A stretch of 64,000 bases of DNA from Gnetum montanum (taxonomy: Eukaryota > Streptophyta > Gnetopsida > Gnetales > Gnetaceae), in assembly GCA_015680685.1 (NCBI GenBank), contig MNCI01005370.1, positions 665,660 through 729,659 of the forward strand, in the 5' to 3' direction. The notes below the pieces were generated by a model. The model saw only the letters and a program-made list of their open reading frames with translations, was not told where the DNA came from and made no database searches. A program made the position numbers and the translations under genes. Of the stretch, positions 44,762 to 56,714 are shown piece by piece; the first letter of the stretch is position 1, and every line of letters starts with the position of its first letter.

Positions 44762-45333
44762 TGTAATGTCCCCATTTCCAAATGATGCTGCTACATAATG
44801 AAGATGGTGCCTCTTCGTAACAAGTGTTATCATTATCTTAACAAGACCCAAAAGGGTAGTTGTAATTGGGGCCTCAAAGGGTGCATTGTGATAATGGTCA
44901 TGTCTCTTAAGGTGATCTTTAGGGGTTTGACCAAAGGCATTTATACCCAAGCTTAGAGATCATTCCAGCATGGAGTGGTGAAGCTAATACAAACAAGTCA
45001 TGGGAGTCATGCAAAGCAAAATAGGAAGTGGATTGGCCATCCCTTCTACCTAATGATAGGCCTAACATGATGGCAGTGCTAGATTGCCGCTAAGGGATAG
45101 ATGCTGAAGGAAGAAAACCCCAAAGAACACTCTCGGAGCATGATCCAGATACAACATTTCATATCAATAAAGCATTGTCTTCTTTCTCTTTCTACATTTT
45201 CTCTATTATTTTTTTTACTCATAATGTCTCATGTTACATATATTTGACATTTGGTATATTTTCTTCTTATGCATAGTGTCTAATATAATGTATATTTAAT
45301 GTTTGCTATGACATCCAAGAATGAGATGTCATA
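44762..45333 (+). mobile_element. solo LTR, family Z copy A, with perfect TSD
   Basis: Begins tgtaatgtcccc and ends gatgtcata (probably from tcaca). It is flanked by ataag on both sides (44757-44761 and 45334-45338), a perfect 5-bp target duplication. The same family occurs at 55869-56384 (plus), 60460-61033 (minus) and 63422-63989 (minus). It contains a polyadenylation-like caataaag at about 45166. No internal region remains, so it is a solo LTR formed by recombination. Confidence 0.88.
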
Positions 45334-45344
45334 ATAAGCATTTT

Positions 45345-46230
45345 CAATCATTTTGGTTCTAATCTAGAATGGATCAATCTTCTTTTCTTTAAGGTTCTAA
45401 AAAGCAAGCATTAGTTGTGCAATAAAATTAAAATGTTTATTAAATCTTCTATAAAAACCAACTATCCCAAGAAAAAATCTCACCTCTTTCATATTCTTTA
45501 ATGAAGGCAAATGTCTAATTATCTTAATCTTTACAAGCTTTATGTTCACTTGGTTTCTTGAGATAACATGACATAAGTAGATAAGTTTCTTCTAGAAAAA
45601 GTGATATTTCTACACATTTTCCATCTATTATACTTCATGCAACATGAAGAATATTTATCTTCAATTTTGTACATGCTCTTCTTCAAGAGCATTATTCACA
45701 AGGATATCATCAAAAAATACAACACAACATTTCCTAGTTAGTTTCCTCAAAACATTATGCATTACTTTTATAAAAGTTTTAGGAGCATTTATTAGCTTAA
45801 ATGACATGACTAACCACTCATATAATCCATCAAAAATTTTGAAAGTTATTTTTCACTCATTTCCTAACCTAATTCTTATTTTATAACCACTTTTTAAATC
45901 AATCTTATTAAATTTTCTAGCATTACTAAAAACATCAAGAATGCCTTCCATTATAGGTAAAGGAAATCTGTAACTAATGATAATCCTAATAATAGTCCAA
46001 GAATTAATGCACATCCTCATTTCATCAGTATCTTTCTTAAGTACTAACACTAGTGATACTACACATGGAGAAATGAACTTTATGATAAAACTATTTGAGA
46101 ATAACTTAGTTACCTATCTATGAAACTTCTCCCTTTGAATTTTAATCATTTAACAAGCTCCCTTATTTGGTATGGTTAACCTTGAAATAAAGTCAATCTA
46201 ATGTTGTACCAATCTTATAGTAGAAATTCC
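45345..46230 (-). pseudogene. decayed Ty3/gypsy reverse transcriptase
   Basis: Reading leftward from 46200: SPCVVSLVLVLKKDTDEMRM, then ISYRFPLPIMEGILD, FNKIDLKSGYKIRIRLGNE, LYEWLVMSFKLINAPKTFIK and VVFFDDILVNNALEEEHVQ (catalytic FFDD). VRFFLGIVGFYRRFNKHFN follows near 45460. The sequence resembles chromovirus-type RT more than Tat-type (YEWLVM.F.L.NAP). Stops interrupt it. No integrase or LTR could be linked. Confidence 0.85.
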
Positions 46231-46274
46231 TTCCAAATTATCCTTAAATATGTTAGTAAATTATGTGGACCTTT

Positions 46275-47445
46275 TGGTTTTGGTATGTCAAAATATTAAG
46301 AAAAATGAACAAACAAGTTTGTTTGCATGTCTTTGTGATTGTTGTGCTTGCAAGACAAGAACTTAGATTAAGCAAGTTTTTGGACAATGAATGAAGGATT
46401 CATCATGCAAAGAAAGATGAAGAAAGAAATCTTTGGGAAGTAACAGATGTCTTGGAAAGATGAACAAAGACATCTCTAGGAAGCAGTAAACATCTTGGAA
46501 AATTTGAAGAGAACTCAAACAATGACATATTTAGAAAAAGCAAGATGTCTTTCTTGGATAAAGATGTCTGTTACAAGGCAGAGACGTCTTTACATATTGT
46601 AGACCAAATCTAGAAAGACATCTTCCATTATACAAAGATGTCCTCCTAGATTTGAATAACGAAGATGTCTTCCTAGATTTGAAGGCAAATTTAAAGAGAC
46701 ATCTCAAGTGCAGGAAAGACATCTCTCATGATTGTTAGTTAATATTAGCTAACCATTGCATAAGTTTCCAGAAGGATTTAGCAACATGACAGCTATAAGA
46801 AGACTTAATGTGCATTGGAAAAAGTACAAGCTTTGTTGTATTCATTGCAAATAATTTGTAATCATTGAATTCTCTATTGCTCTTCATTGTCTTATCATTT
46901 TGGCATTGTCAATTATGTTGTACCTAATTCTACAAGAATCAACAAATTGACTTTTAATCATTCCTTGTAATTCTTGACCTTATTACCCTACATGGTTGTG
47001 TTCCTTAAGGTTATCGAGATCCTACAGGATTGAGTTGTTGGTGCTATGGTATAACACTTCAATGCATAACTCAAGATTGTAAAAGTTTTGGAAGCCTTGA
47101 AATCACATTTCCAAGCCTAATAGGACCTTGCAAGGTTGAGTAATTAGTGTTGCAATACAACACTCTAGAATGGGACTTGATGACTGTACAGGATGTGATC
47201 CCTTCAACCACATTTTAAGAGCAACAAAGTCCAAAAGTGTGCTAGTGATCTAACCTCCTAGTGTAGACTACCCAAGTTGGGGAACCACATTAAATTTAGT
47301 ATGTGTGTGCTTTGTTTTTTTTTAAGTTTTAATTTGAAGAACTTATTCATCCCGCCCACCCCCCGCCACACCCCCCACACCAACCNNNNNNNNNNNNNNN
47401 NNNNNNNNNNNNNNNNNNNNNNNNNNNNNNNAAGTTTAACAATCC
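46275..47445 (+). repeat. LTR of a copia-like element (family W, copy 1), containing agatgtct cluster
   Basis: The 46770-47345 part aligns with 55025-55580. It is followed by a PBS-like site and a copia gag, so it is the 5' LTR of that element. 46390-46735 is dense in agatgtct and its reverse complement agacatct. 47386-47431 is a 46-base gap next to a C-rich tract. The left boundary is uncertain. 51235-51320 is a fragment of a second copy of this region. Confidence 0.65.
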
Positions 47446-47450
47446 ACAAG

Positions 47451-47462
47451 TAATATCAGAGC
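47451..47462 (+). other. primer-binding site, initiator-Met type (decayed)
   Basis: Reads taatatcagagc. The usual plant initiator-Met PBS is tggtatcagagc, so two bases (gg to aa) have changed. Confidence 0.65.
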
Positions 47463-47532
47463 TTGGTACTCTTTATTTCATCATCAACTTCAAGAGTGAA
47501 CAACGAAGAGGACTTCTTACACAAATCCAGCC

Positions 47533-49300
47533 ATGTTCAATAGATTCAAATTTGCCTATTGCAAAGCTAGAATGCAAGGGTTCTTCAAATCCATGGAGTT
47601 TGAAGTTTGGGAGTTAATATTGGAAGGCTACACTCCACTTATCAATGTTATCACCAACATCATCAATTCTCACAACAAATGGTCTCAAGAAGAAAAGGAT
47701 AAGTCCATGTTTAATTCAAAAGGAAAAAATTATTTATTTTTCACATTGAATAAATCTAAATTCAATAGAGTAGCATGATGTAAAATAGCTAAATAAATTT
47801 AGCAAACTTTAGAAGCTACTTATGAAGGAACTTCTATTGTTATGCAATCGAAATTGTTAGTTTTAAAAAGTGAATACGATAAACTAAAAATGAGAGAAGG
47901 TGAAAAAATTAAAGATTATTTTTCTAGAGCTAATTATCTTGTTATAGCAATTAGAGGAATAGAAAAAGATTTTCCAGAAATAAATGTGATTATTAAGATG
48001 ATCAAGACTCTTCAACCTGAGTTTAGACCCGAGGTCACAACCATGGAAGAAAGTAGGGTTTGCTTAACTTTAAAATTTGAAGAACTACAAAGTGCTCTCA
48101 TTGCTTACGAAATGAATCTCATAAGTGAAGGGGATATTCAAGGAAGGCCCATTACCTTAAAGACTACTTCAAAGGAGAAGAAACTCAATGAGCATGATGA
48201 GGGCAATGAAGAGGATATTACCTTTCTCACCAAGAAGCTACAATGACTAATTGCTACAAAAAACAAAGGAGCATATCCACAATGATTCAATCAACCTAAA
48301 TGCAAAGAAAGAGGTAAGAACATTTTAAAGTCTTAGATTTTTCTTCTACAAAATGTTGGATGTGTGGAGGTAGAGGTCATGTGGCCTCTGAATGTCCCAA
48401 TAGCTTCAAGATGCAATACAAAAACAAATCCCTTGAAGAAGTAAATAAGACCAACTTTTATACAAGTTGGTATGATGGAGAATAGAGTGAAGAGGTGGAG
48501 GAAGATGCAAAAAATTCTCAACTCATCTGCATAGGATGATTCATCATATGATGAACTAAATGATGATGAAAGGTTTGATTTATTATGTAAAGAACTTTTG
48601 AATTTTCAAAATCTTTGTACTAAGTTGAATAAACAAGTCAAGTCTAAAGAACATGAAATATCCATCTTAAATTTGACTATTTTTTATCTTAATAAACAAC
48701 TCTCAAACCTAAGGTCTGATATTGAGAAGCTAACCTTATCTTTATAATAGGCCAAAGTAGAAGTTGTGGATGTTAAGCTTATAAATGAATGATTAATGAA
48801 GAGAAAGGAGTCCCTTCATATGGTACTAGGACAAGAAAGAAGTCCACAAGATAAAAGTGGACTCAGATGCTGCCACCAAGAGTAGGAACCTAGATAACCT
48901 TCATCCCACCTAAAGGAACTTCCAAGAAATAAGGACACTACATTAAGAAAAACTCCTATCCAACAAACAACTCCTCAAAGGTATGGTCCTTCTAGTCATT
49001 TTTTAATAAGAGAATTAGATGTTATTATTGCAATAATATTAGGCATAAACAATGGGAGTGCAATCTAAATTTTTATCACATGAGTACATGGGCATATCAC
49101 AAGATTCCTTGGTTTTATCAAAGTTCACTAAGAAAGGGTTTTATGAAGAATCACAAAGAAGATTGGAAATCAACTCAAAGAACCAAGGTTGTCAAAAAGG
49201 AATGGAGAATTAAACAAAAAGACCAAAACCATTAGGACACTTTCACCAACAATTTTGTAAGAGGAAGTTATGCCCTAGACATTGGGAAATTTTAGCCTAA
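47533..49300 (+). pseudogene. copia-like gag with two zinc knuckles
   Basis: 47533-47778 and 47842-48246 are the conserved gag core (YCKARMQGFFKSMEFEVWEL; LLVLKSEYDKLKMREGEKIK; LTLKFEELQSALIAYE). A CCHC knuckle, CWMCGGRGHVASEC, lies near 48355. A helical stretch follows (HEISILNLTIFYLNKQLSNL), then a second knuckle, CYYCNNIRHKQWEC, at about 49020. This layout is typical of plant Tnt1/copia-related gags with an extended C-terminal half. Frameshifts or stops lie at 47776, 48244, 48330, 48533 and 48746. No pol follows. Confidence 0.85.
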
Positions 49301-49654
49301 AGGAGATTTCTCAAAAGAGAAATCACATGCACTAGCCCTTTGAACTTCATCACCTTCTAAAAGCATGGCAGGAAGGTAAATGTAAGCTTTTCTTTTTCTT
49401 TCCAAGGTTTAATAAAGACTATAGACCAATGGTAGCCTTTCAAAACCTCACTCTAATCTTTGACAAAAGATGTCTTTTAGAAGTGAAAGACATTTCTACA
49501 AAGATGTCTCTCTGATTTTTCTTTCACCACAAGAAAGACTTCTATAAATGAAAGATGTCTACTGTATTTTTAACTTGCAAAAAGGATGTCTCATTTTTTA
49601 TCCAAAGCCCTCACTTTCCCATAGCTATAAAAGACAAAACCCTCATTTTTATCG

Positions 49655-50560
49655 TATTCTTCCAAAGACCCCACAGAGATGTCTAGGGCTCCACTATTCA
49701 CATCGCTTTTGAAAAGATGGCCCACAAGAAGATTAGCACATCCAAAAATCCTTCCAAGAAACATGGAAGAGGAAGTTCTAGCTACACATCACCCTCATAC
49801 ACTCCTCAGTTTCATAGTACAGATGCTCAACACATGTTTGAAACTACAAGAACTACTACCATTGTTTCTAAGTGTTTTCTTAATTTCACTCTACATAGAC
49901 AACAAGCTCTATTAGATTATTTCAAGCTTATAAAGTGGACTTCTTTCATTTATATGAACCTTCTTTTCCTTGAAGTGATAATTTGTGAATTCTACTATAA
50001 TATTCTCATTTTTAATGTTGTTGTTGGAGCTTTCACATCCACTATTGGTGGGATTGTTGTTGAAGTCTATCCACAAATTGTAAATGCACTTCTAGGCATT
50101 TCTAGTTTAGATGTCTTCAAGATTATCATAGAATATATACATGACATTTACACCTCTACATCATTATCCTATTGATCTACCATAGGGATGTACCTATCCT
50201 AGAGTTACCTTTGTTTAAAGGCAAGTAGAATCTTAGTGAGTATGTTGAGAAGAAGAATCCTTCTCATGTAGCAAAGTAGGACCCAGCACTAAACCTCCTA
50301 AGAAAAAGAAGAAAGCCTCTCCATAGTTAAGATGATCAAAATCCTCCAGTGGAAAGCCATTGTTTAGTCCCATTGTTCAAGCCATTGCAAAGCTTGGGAG
50401 GAACCTCTCTTACTTGTGTAAGAGTATAGATGAGGTTGGGATTCCTACTTCCTATGATGGATAAGTATTTGAGGAGGTCACTACTTCTTCCATCTCTTAC
50501 ATTGAGGAGGATGCTCTTATTCCTCCACACCATTCTTCAACAACAGGCCCCTCATGCACA
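49655..50560 (+). pseudogene. plant-transposon-type accessory ORF
   Basis: 49717-50175 (152 codons) encodes a basic N-terminus (KISTSKNPSKKHGRGSSS), then FNFTLHRQQALLDYFKLIKW, and EVYPQIVNALLGISSLDVFK preceded by an FTSTIGG segment. The order 'R-Q ... L ... Y.N...F... VN.LLGI' resembles the 'putative plant transposon protein' domain of plant retroelement accessory genes. Downstream, stop-broken Ser/Pro-rich text continues to about 50560. It lies between a copia gag and an LTR fragment with no pol, as if pol had been replaced by this gene in a non-autonomous element. Family call is by eye. Confidence 0.5.
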
Positions 50561-51234
50561 TACAACTTAGGGATGGAGTCAGATTCTAACCTAGAGGCAC
50601 CCTAGCTAGTATTTAAGAGGAGCACCATGCCTCCATGTAGTAGCCAGAGCACCATATTCTAGTTCCTCCTAATTCTACTACTTTATCTCATGATGATGCT
50701 CCTAGCTCCTTTGAGCAATGAGCTATAGATAGCATCTTTGGGACCACATCCCAATGGGTTCCTATTTAGTAGTCTCTAGCTCCACCAACTCCACTAGCTT
50801 CCTCTCTGTTTCAAGTGAAGCTTCATTCTAGACAGGCTTCAGTGTAGCTAGTTTAGTCTTTTAATGAGGACACTCAGAAATCTAGCCATCCCAGCACTAG
50901 TAGTGATGATGATGAGAAGAATAATTATTGTCCATCTCAAGCAATGATGGATTCTAAGTCAAAGGATGCTACCAAGGTTAGTAATTGAGACCTTGGTAGC
51001 TTGTATGTTCTTTCCTTTTGGTGATCAAAAAGGATGAGACATTTTTTGACTTTTCACATACATGATTTTTAGATTTTACACATATGTGTTTGATCTGTGG
51101 ATTTTTGTACTCTAAAATGCTTTTGGACAATTTGATGTAAAATAGTATGCAAATTTTTATGGATAAATGGTGTATTTTTCAATTATCTCTATGTGGTCTA
51201 TTGATTTTATTCACCTTTACTTGCTTTAGGAAAC
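50561..51234. other. no clear gene; decayed low-complexity continuation
   Basis: Ser/Pro-rich text with many stops may continue the accessory ORF to about 50990. The rest is AT-rich and featureless. Confidence 0.35.
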
Positions 51235-51320
51235 AAAGATGTCTTTCCAAATTGAAGGAAAATTCAAAGAGATGTCTCAGGCATGGGGAAGACATCTCCC
51301 ATGATCATTCTACAAGGATC
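51235..51320 (+). repeat. fragment of family W LTR (agatgtct region)
   Basis: Aligns with 46665-46745: aagatgtctt, then gaaggaaaattcaaagagatg, aagacatctcccatgatca. Probably the start of the 3' LTR of the copia-like element, broken off soon after. Confidence 0.55.
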
Positions 51321-51719
51321 TTAGTACAACCAAGCTACATGATAGCACCTATAGATGTCACCAAAGAAAATCCACAAGTCCCCTTGATGTCACACCCTAG
51401 TCATTCCTTATTAGTCCATCATTTTTTGCTCTGGGCATAATAAGCACAAAATTACTTTTAAGTTTTCATGATGACAAGAATATCATCGTACCTAGAGTAG
51501 AACCTCTTATTAATAGAATGGATGGGTGGATGTTGTGGGCTCACTATTAAATAATTAGTCACCTAAGACTTGATAGCATTGAACAACACCTCAACCAATA
51601 AGTCACATAAGTATTTTATTTACCGATGAGATTATTCTCAAAATGATAAAACAATAACTTGGGAATGAAAAAACTGGAAAACAAAAAATTGTAAAATCAA
51701 AGAAAAGAAAAATCATTTA

Positions 51720-53620
51720 CTAATTCTGCTTGTTAGAATGGAGGATATCCCCCATAACTATACTTTTGGGCATGACTAGAATTAATAAATAGAAAATGCA
51801 GATCCATGCATGTGGGAAATACTGGAGTACGATCATATCCAAACCATGGGGTGTCTTTTGATGTGGTGGCTAGAATGTACCCAACTTGGGGTTCACACAC
51901 TTGATTAAAGTTGGCATCGTGGGGCAAATTATAAGATGTGGTCATGTGATAAGGACTTGACCCACTATGGCACCCATGACCATAAGATGGTATGCAAGGA
52001 TCGATATGTCTCCTCACATGGCTATATTCATTGGGCTACATGGTTGTTGGAGTGTTGATTGGTGGCCCAGATAGAGTAACAGTAGGCATTGAGTTTAAGG
52101 AGGCAAACACATCACAACATTGAACTTGTGCTGAGTTGGAGGATGCAGTGGCTTTAGAACTGTGTCGTCTCTTTCTATGGTCCTGCCCAAAGAAAGGATG
52201 CTTTGGACATTCTAGAGGGTTCCCATTGCTATTGATAGTAGAAACATAAGTAACTTTCATGGGTTGATGCTGTGGTGCAAAACCTCCTAGAACAACTGGT
52301 GGCAATGTACAAGGAGGTAAATGATGATAATATTGAGAGTGAGAAGATGTGTAAGAAACAAAAGGTGGTGATCTTGTTGGAGAGGACATGGGTTGATAGT
52401 ACTCAGCAGAATGATAATGATGTGGTGAAATAAAGGTTGTTTACCTAGTCGAGAAAATAGGATGATGAACATAATAAGTGCTTGGGTTCAAATGGTATCA
52501 AGGGTGTGACCAGTTTGATGGTGGCCTCCCCCACGACTGGGGTTTTTGCCACTATGGTTGAACTTGATATTTCTGTACAAAATATGGATGTAAAATTCCT
52601 TCCCAATGCACATGTAAATATGATAAGATTGGGCATTGGCCTTTGGGGTGATCATACAAGAAAAATTCACATTGATATAGGTGATTTGTAGTTGAGCTCT
52701 TATCCTTATTTTCATCAACCCTTCTTTCTGATTGTCGTGTGGTGTCCTATCCTGTTTCTCAGGTTGGCATGGTTTCACCTCTAATAATGTTGGCATATTC
52801 TCTACATTTTTCCTATACCCATTCCATCATATCATTGATCTTAGCCTCAATTTCATCTAGTGATTGTAGTATCGGCAAAGATGATTCCACCTCCTTGAGG
52901 TGAGTTGATTTCTCCTCTTCATGATCATGGCCCTTTGCTATTTTGAGATTTTGGTCCTGTTGAGAGCTTTCAACATTCTCCCATTTAGCCATTTCTCCTT
53001 CTTCTTTTGATACCCCCTTTAGGAGCTCATGGAATTGGTGGGTTCGTAGTTCATATAGTTGACCTTAGGCATACATCCCTAGGATTTCCCTTGTTTCATT
53101 ATGGAGCCCATCCATGATGTGGTACATTAGCCTTTCCTTGGAGAATCCATGGCCTGGGTGATTGTTTAACAAAAAATAGTACCTTTCTAAGGCCATGTCC
53201 AAGGGTTCATGCTACCCTTGTTTCCATTCTTGGATTTGTCTCCTCAAGGCTAACATTCTTGCATAGGTTTGATATCTTTCATTGAATAGTTCTACCATTG
53301 TCAACCAACATCGAATTGATTTTTGTTTTAAGGACCTATACCATACTTTTGCTTGGCCAATGAGTGTCATAGGAAAGAGCTTAAGTCTTTTCCATCCATT
53401 ATCAATTTTTCTCCATACACAAGCATCGTAAAAGTCTTATAAATGATGTTGCAAATCTAAATCATAGCCTCCTAAAAAATTGGGAAAGTTATTTAAATCA
53501 AGCCTGGTAGATGGCTTTCCTTGTGATGCCTATGAGATATTTGAACAGCCTCTTCTATATGCATTAGGCTCTTAGTGGTCAATAGGGGTTCATCGTGACT
53601 AGGTAGGTTATGAATTTGTG
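51720..53620 (-). pseudogene. decayed Ty3/gypsy gag (minus)
   Basis: Reading leftward from about 53600: NFPNFLGGYDLDLQHHL, FPMTLIGQAKVWYRSLKQKS, FNERYQTYARMLALRRQIQE, YYFLLNNHPGHGFSKERLMY, GMYA.GQLYELRTHQFHELL. This is a full Retrotrans_gag domain in order, with W-Y-x-S-L at the core. To the left, 51733-52389 is Ser/Pro/Tyr/His-rich (gag tail). Stops and frameshifts occur throughout. PBS and LTR of the same orientation lie at 54121-54142 and beyond. Confidence 0.7.
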
Positions 53621-54120
53621 AGTTGGGACGATGTTGTCTTCATTCATGTTGGTGTTTCTGACTTTGCCCATAGGCTCGATTTTTATTTCTATGCTGACCC
53701 CTTAAAAGATGGTCATCCATGACTTTTGTAAGTCTCCCAATCATCCCTAGATAGATTCTTGTTACCTATTGAGAAGGTCCCAGGCCTTACGAGCCCCCTT
53801 GTTCTATGGGATGTCCCATCCTCACTAGAGATGCTAGAGTTGGATGACAAGAGTCCTTGAGTACCATTGGGGTGCTCATGATCATAGGAGGTCCCTACAT
53901 AGGATTGAGTACTCCTAACTTCGTCTTCATCATCATATATTTCATTAGTTCTCCAATGAATTGCCTCACTAGTTTTGGTGTGGTCATAGTCTTGTGAGAG
54001 ACATTATTATGAATTGTGTGTGACTTAGTTAAAATTAATTTCTTTTCTAAAAGATATATCGTGAATACTTTGTTATAGCGATCTTATATGATATAACTAA
54101 TCTAGATAACTAGCACCATT

Positions 54121-54137
54121 CTCGAGCAATGGTGCCA
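54121..54137 (-). other. primer-binding site of the minus-strand gypsy element
   Basis: The minus strand reads TGGCACCATTGCTCGAG, four bases after an LTR end CGCCACTCA (54142). It is similar to the TGGCGCC-type PBS used by many plant gypsy elements. Confidence 0.6.
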
Positions 54138-54141
54138 ATGA

Positions 54142-55020
54142 TGAGTGGCGAGGTACCCCTACACTCAACCATACGAATGTGAGCATTCACGCACGATCCG
54201 ATCAAACTTCATGGACGGGCTAGTTATGGTATCTAGATTGTTACACGTTGATTGTAGTTCACTATCTTCCACTTGGACTAGTATTATCTTTGTCACGTAT
54301 GGTTTAGTCCAAAGTGAGGTGTATGATGTGGGCCTAAACTAGTGCTACTCCTAGAGGCAATGGAAAATAACTCTGTTTTAGCTAAGAGGGAGTGGAAGAA
54401 GAGAATCTAAGCTAGCCTAAGTGTGATGAGCATCCATCCTTAATCATCCATACACATCTTGAACCTCATGTACTACTTCTGGGCTTACCAAGCGTATATT
54501 ACTTGAGCGCTCCTAGATACACTATTGGCTTACCAAGTAGTTACACTTCAATGTTCATGATTAATTCATACTCATTCCGCATTTAACAATAGGAACAGTA
54601 AATGATGGTAAAGAAATATTAACTAAGAAAACAATAAATAACAATAACAATTAAACAATTAAAACTAAGTGAATGATGTAATGATGGAGTAATCTCAATC
54701 TTCATTGCCGATCATGTGCATGTCCAAGTATGTCACACTTAAATAAAGGTTCCATACAATTACAAGCATCACACTACAGGCATGCACTTGGGAAAATAGT
54801 CTAACTCCTATGCAAACAACTACAAGAGCTTCGCTACAACTTGAACATAAGATACCTAAATGTGGTGGGTACATGCATATTTATAGCAGAAAATGAACTC
54901 TGCATTGATGAGGCCAAGTCAATGCATGGACATATGCGTCGATGGGGTTACATTGACGTAGCCGCATTGACAAGGCTTCATCGATGTGGCCTAGTCGATG
55001 TTGTCCACCATATGCTTCAT
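54142..55020 (-). repeat. probable 5' LTR of the minus-strand gypsy element
   Basis: Starts next to the PBS. Only its CA end is seen; the other end is not certain. 54890-55020 contains repeated cattgatgaggcc/catcgatgtggcc words. No second copy is in the window. Confidence 0.45.
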
Positions 55021-55024
55021 CAAT

Positions 55025-55610
55025 AGCTATAAGAAGACTTGATGTGCATTGGAAAAAGTGCAAGCTTTGTTTTATTCATTGTATAATCATTTGTAATCAT
55101 TGAATTCTCTATTACTCTTCATTGTCTTATCATTTTGGCATTGTAAAGTATATTGTACCTAACTATACAAGGATCAATAACTTGAGTTGCAATCATTCCT
55201 TGTAATTCTTGTTCTTGTTGCCCTCTAAGGTTGAATTCCTTAAGCTTGTTAAGATTCTATGGGATTGAGTTGTTGGTGTTGTGGTACAACACTCTAGTGT
55301 AGAGCACAAGATTGTAAAGGTTGTGGAAGCCTTGAAACCACATTTCCAAGCTTGATAGGACCTTATGGGATTGAGTGATTGGTGCTACAATACAACACTC
55401 CAAAGTGGGGCTTGATGACTGTATAGGGTGTGATCCCTTCAATCACATTTTAAGGGCAACAAATTTTAGAGGTGCGGTCATAATCTACCCTCTAAGTGTG
55501 GACTACCCATGTTGGGGAACCACATTAAATTTGTTGTGTGTTCTTTGTTTGTTTAAGTTTTCATTTGGGGAACTTATTTATCCCCTCTTATAAGTTCAAA
55601 AATCTAAAAA
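55025..55610 (+). repeat. LTR family W, copy 2 (partial)
   Basis: Aligns with 46790-47400. Shared phrases are agctataagaagactta/cttgatgtgcattggaaaa, cttcattgtcttatcatttt, gattgagttgttggtg and gttggggaaccacattaaat. It lacks the agatgtct-rich upstream part. Confidence 0.75.
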
Positions 55611-55868
55611 TTATTGTGTCAAATGTTGCATCACTACTAGAAGTTCATTTGCTTACATCCCTTCACATGTTGTAATTATAAAGATAATCATGAAACCATG
55701 CCTAGCCTGTTCATGTGTATGAACATATACTTGCTAACTCAAAAAAAATAAGAGATGCATTTTTAAAATATTTATCTTGAATTATTATAATAACATGAAA
55801 ATAAAATTATGAATTTCATCCATCTTAGGAATTAATCAAATAATTTTTCATCCATTAAATATAGTCTT

Positions 55869-56384
55869 TGTCATGTCCCCATTTCCAAATGATGCTACTA
55901 CCTAATGAAGATGGTGCCTATTCATAACAAGTGTTATTGTTATCATAACAAGACCTGAAAAGGTAGTTGTAATTAAGACTTGAAAGGGAACATTGTAATA
56001 ATAGATATGTCTCTTAAGGCAACCCTTGGGAATTTGACCTAAGGCACTCATACCCAAGCTTAGACGTCATGCTAGGCATGGGAGTGGCAAAGCCAATACA
56101 AGCAAGTCACAGGGGCTAAGTGAAACAAGATAGGAAGTGGACTAGCCATTCCTTCCAACAAATTATAGGCCTAACCATGGTGGTAGTGCTGGATTGCCTC
56201 TAACAAATAGATTTAGAAGGAATAAAATCCCAAGGAACACTCTTAGAGGATGATCCAACTACTCTACTCCATATCAATAAAGTATTCTTTTCTTTCTCTT
56301 TCTGCACTTTCTCTATTATTTCCTTTATGCATAATGTCTAATGTTACATATATTTGATGTTTGGTATATTTTCTTCTTATGCAT
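55869..56384 (+). repeat. LTR family Z, copy B (3' truncated)
   Basis: Begins tgtcatgtccccatttccaa and follows copy A to ttcttcttatgcat. There it breaks off exactly at the start of the 34-bp minisatellite. About 60 bp of the LTR end are missing. Confidence 0.8.
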
Positions 56385-56714
56385 CCCTAGTGTCGACAGC
56401 ATCACTAATCACAAGCACCCGTAGTGCCAATGACACTATGGATCACAAGCAACACTAGCACTAACAATGCCACAAATCATAGGCATCCCTAGTGCCAATG
56501 ATGTCATAGATCACAACCACCCCTAACACCAACAACATGGTCAATCATAAGCATCCCTAGCACTGATGACATTGTTGATCACAACCATCCCTAGCGTTGA
56601 TGACACTATCGATCATTGGCACCCCTGGCATTGATGGCACCATCGATCATAGGCAACCCTTCAACTAATAATTTCGTCGATCATAGGTACCCCCTAGCCC
56701 TCTAGTGCCATCAC
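56381..56714. repeat. 34-bp minisatellite, nine full units plus part
   Basis: Every unit is exactly 34 bases and starts gca/cca at 56381, 56415, 56449 and so on to 56653. Consensus: gcatccctagtgccaatgac then act/tatcgatcataa. Units differ at 20-35% of positions but show no length change. 34 is not a multiple of three, so it is not coding. The period, near three helical turns, is notable. Confidence 0.9.

Noticed and set aside
52482-52691. Plus-strand 69-codon frame
   Set aside because: Opposite strand of the decayed gag tail. No signature.
56381-56714. CRISPR-like array
   Set aside because: Repeats are contiguous without spacers and the genome is a plant's; it is a minisatellite.
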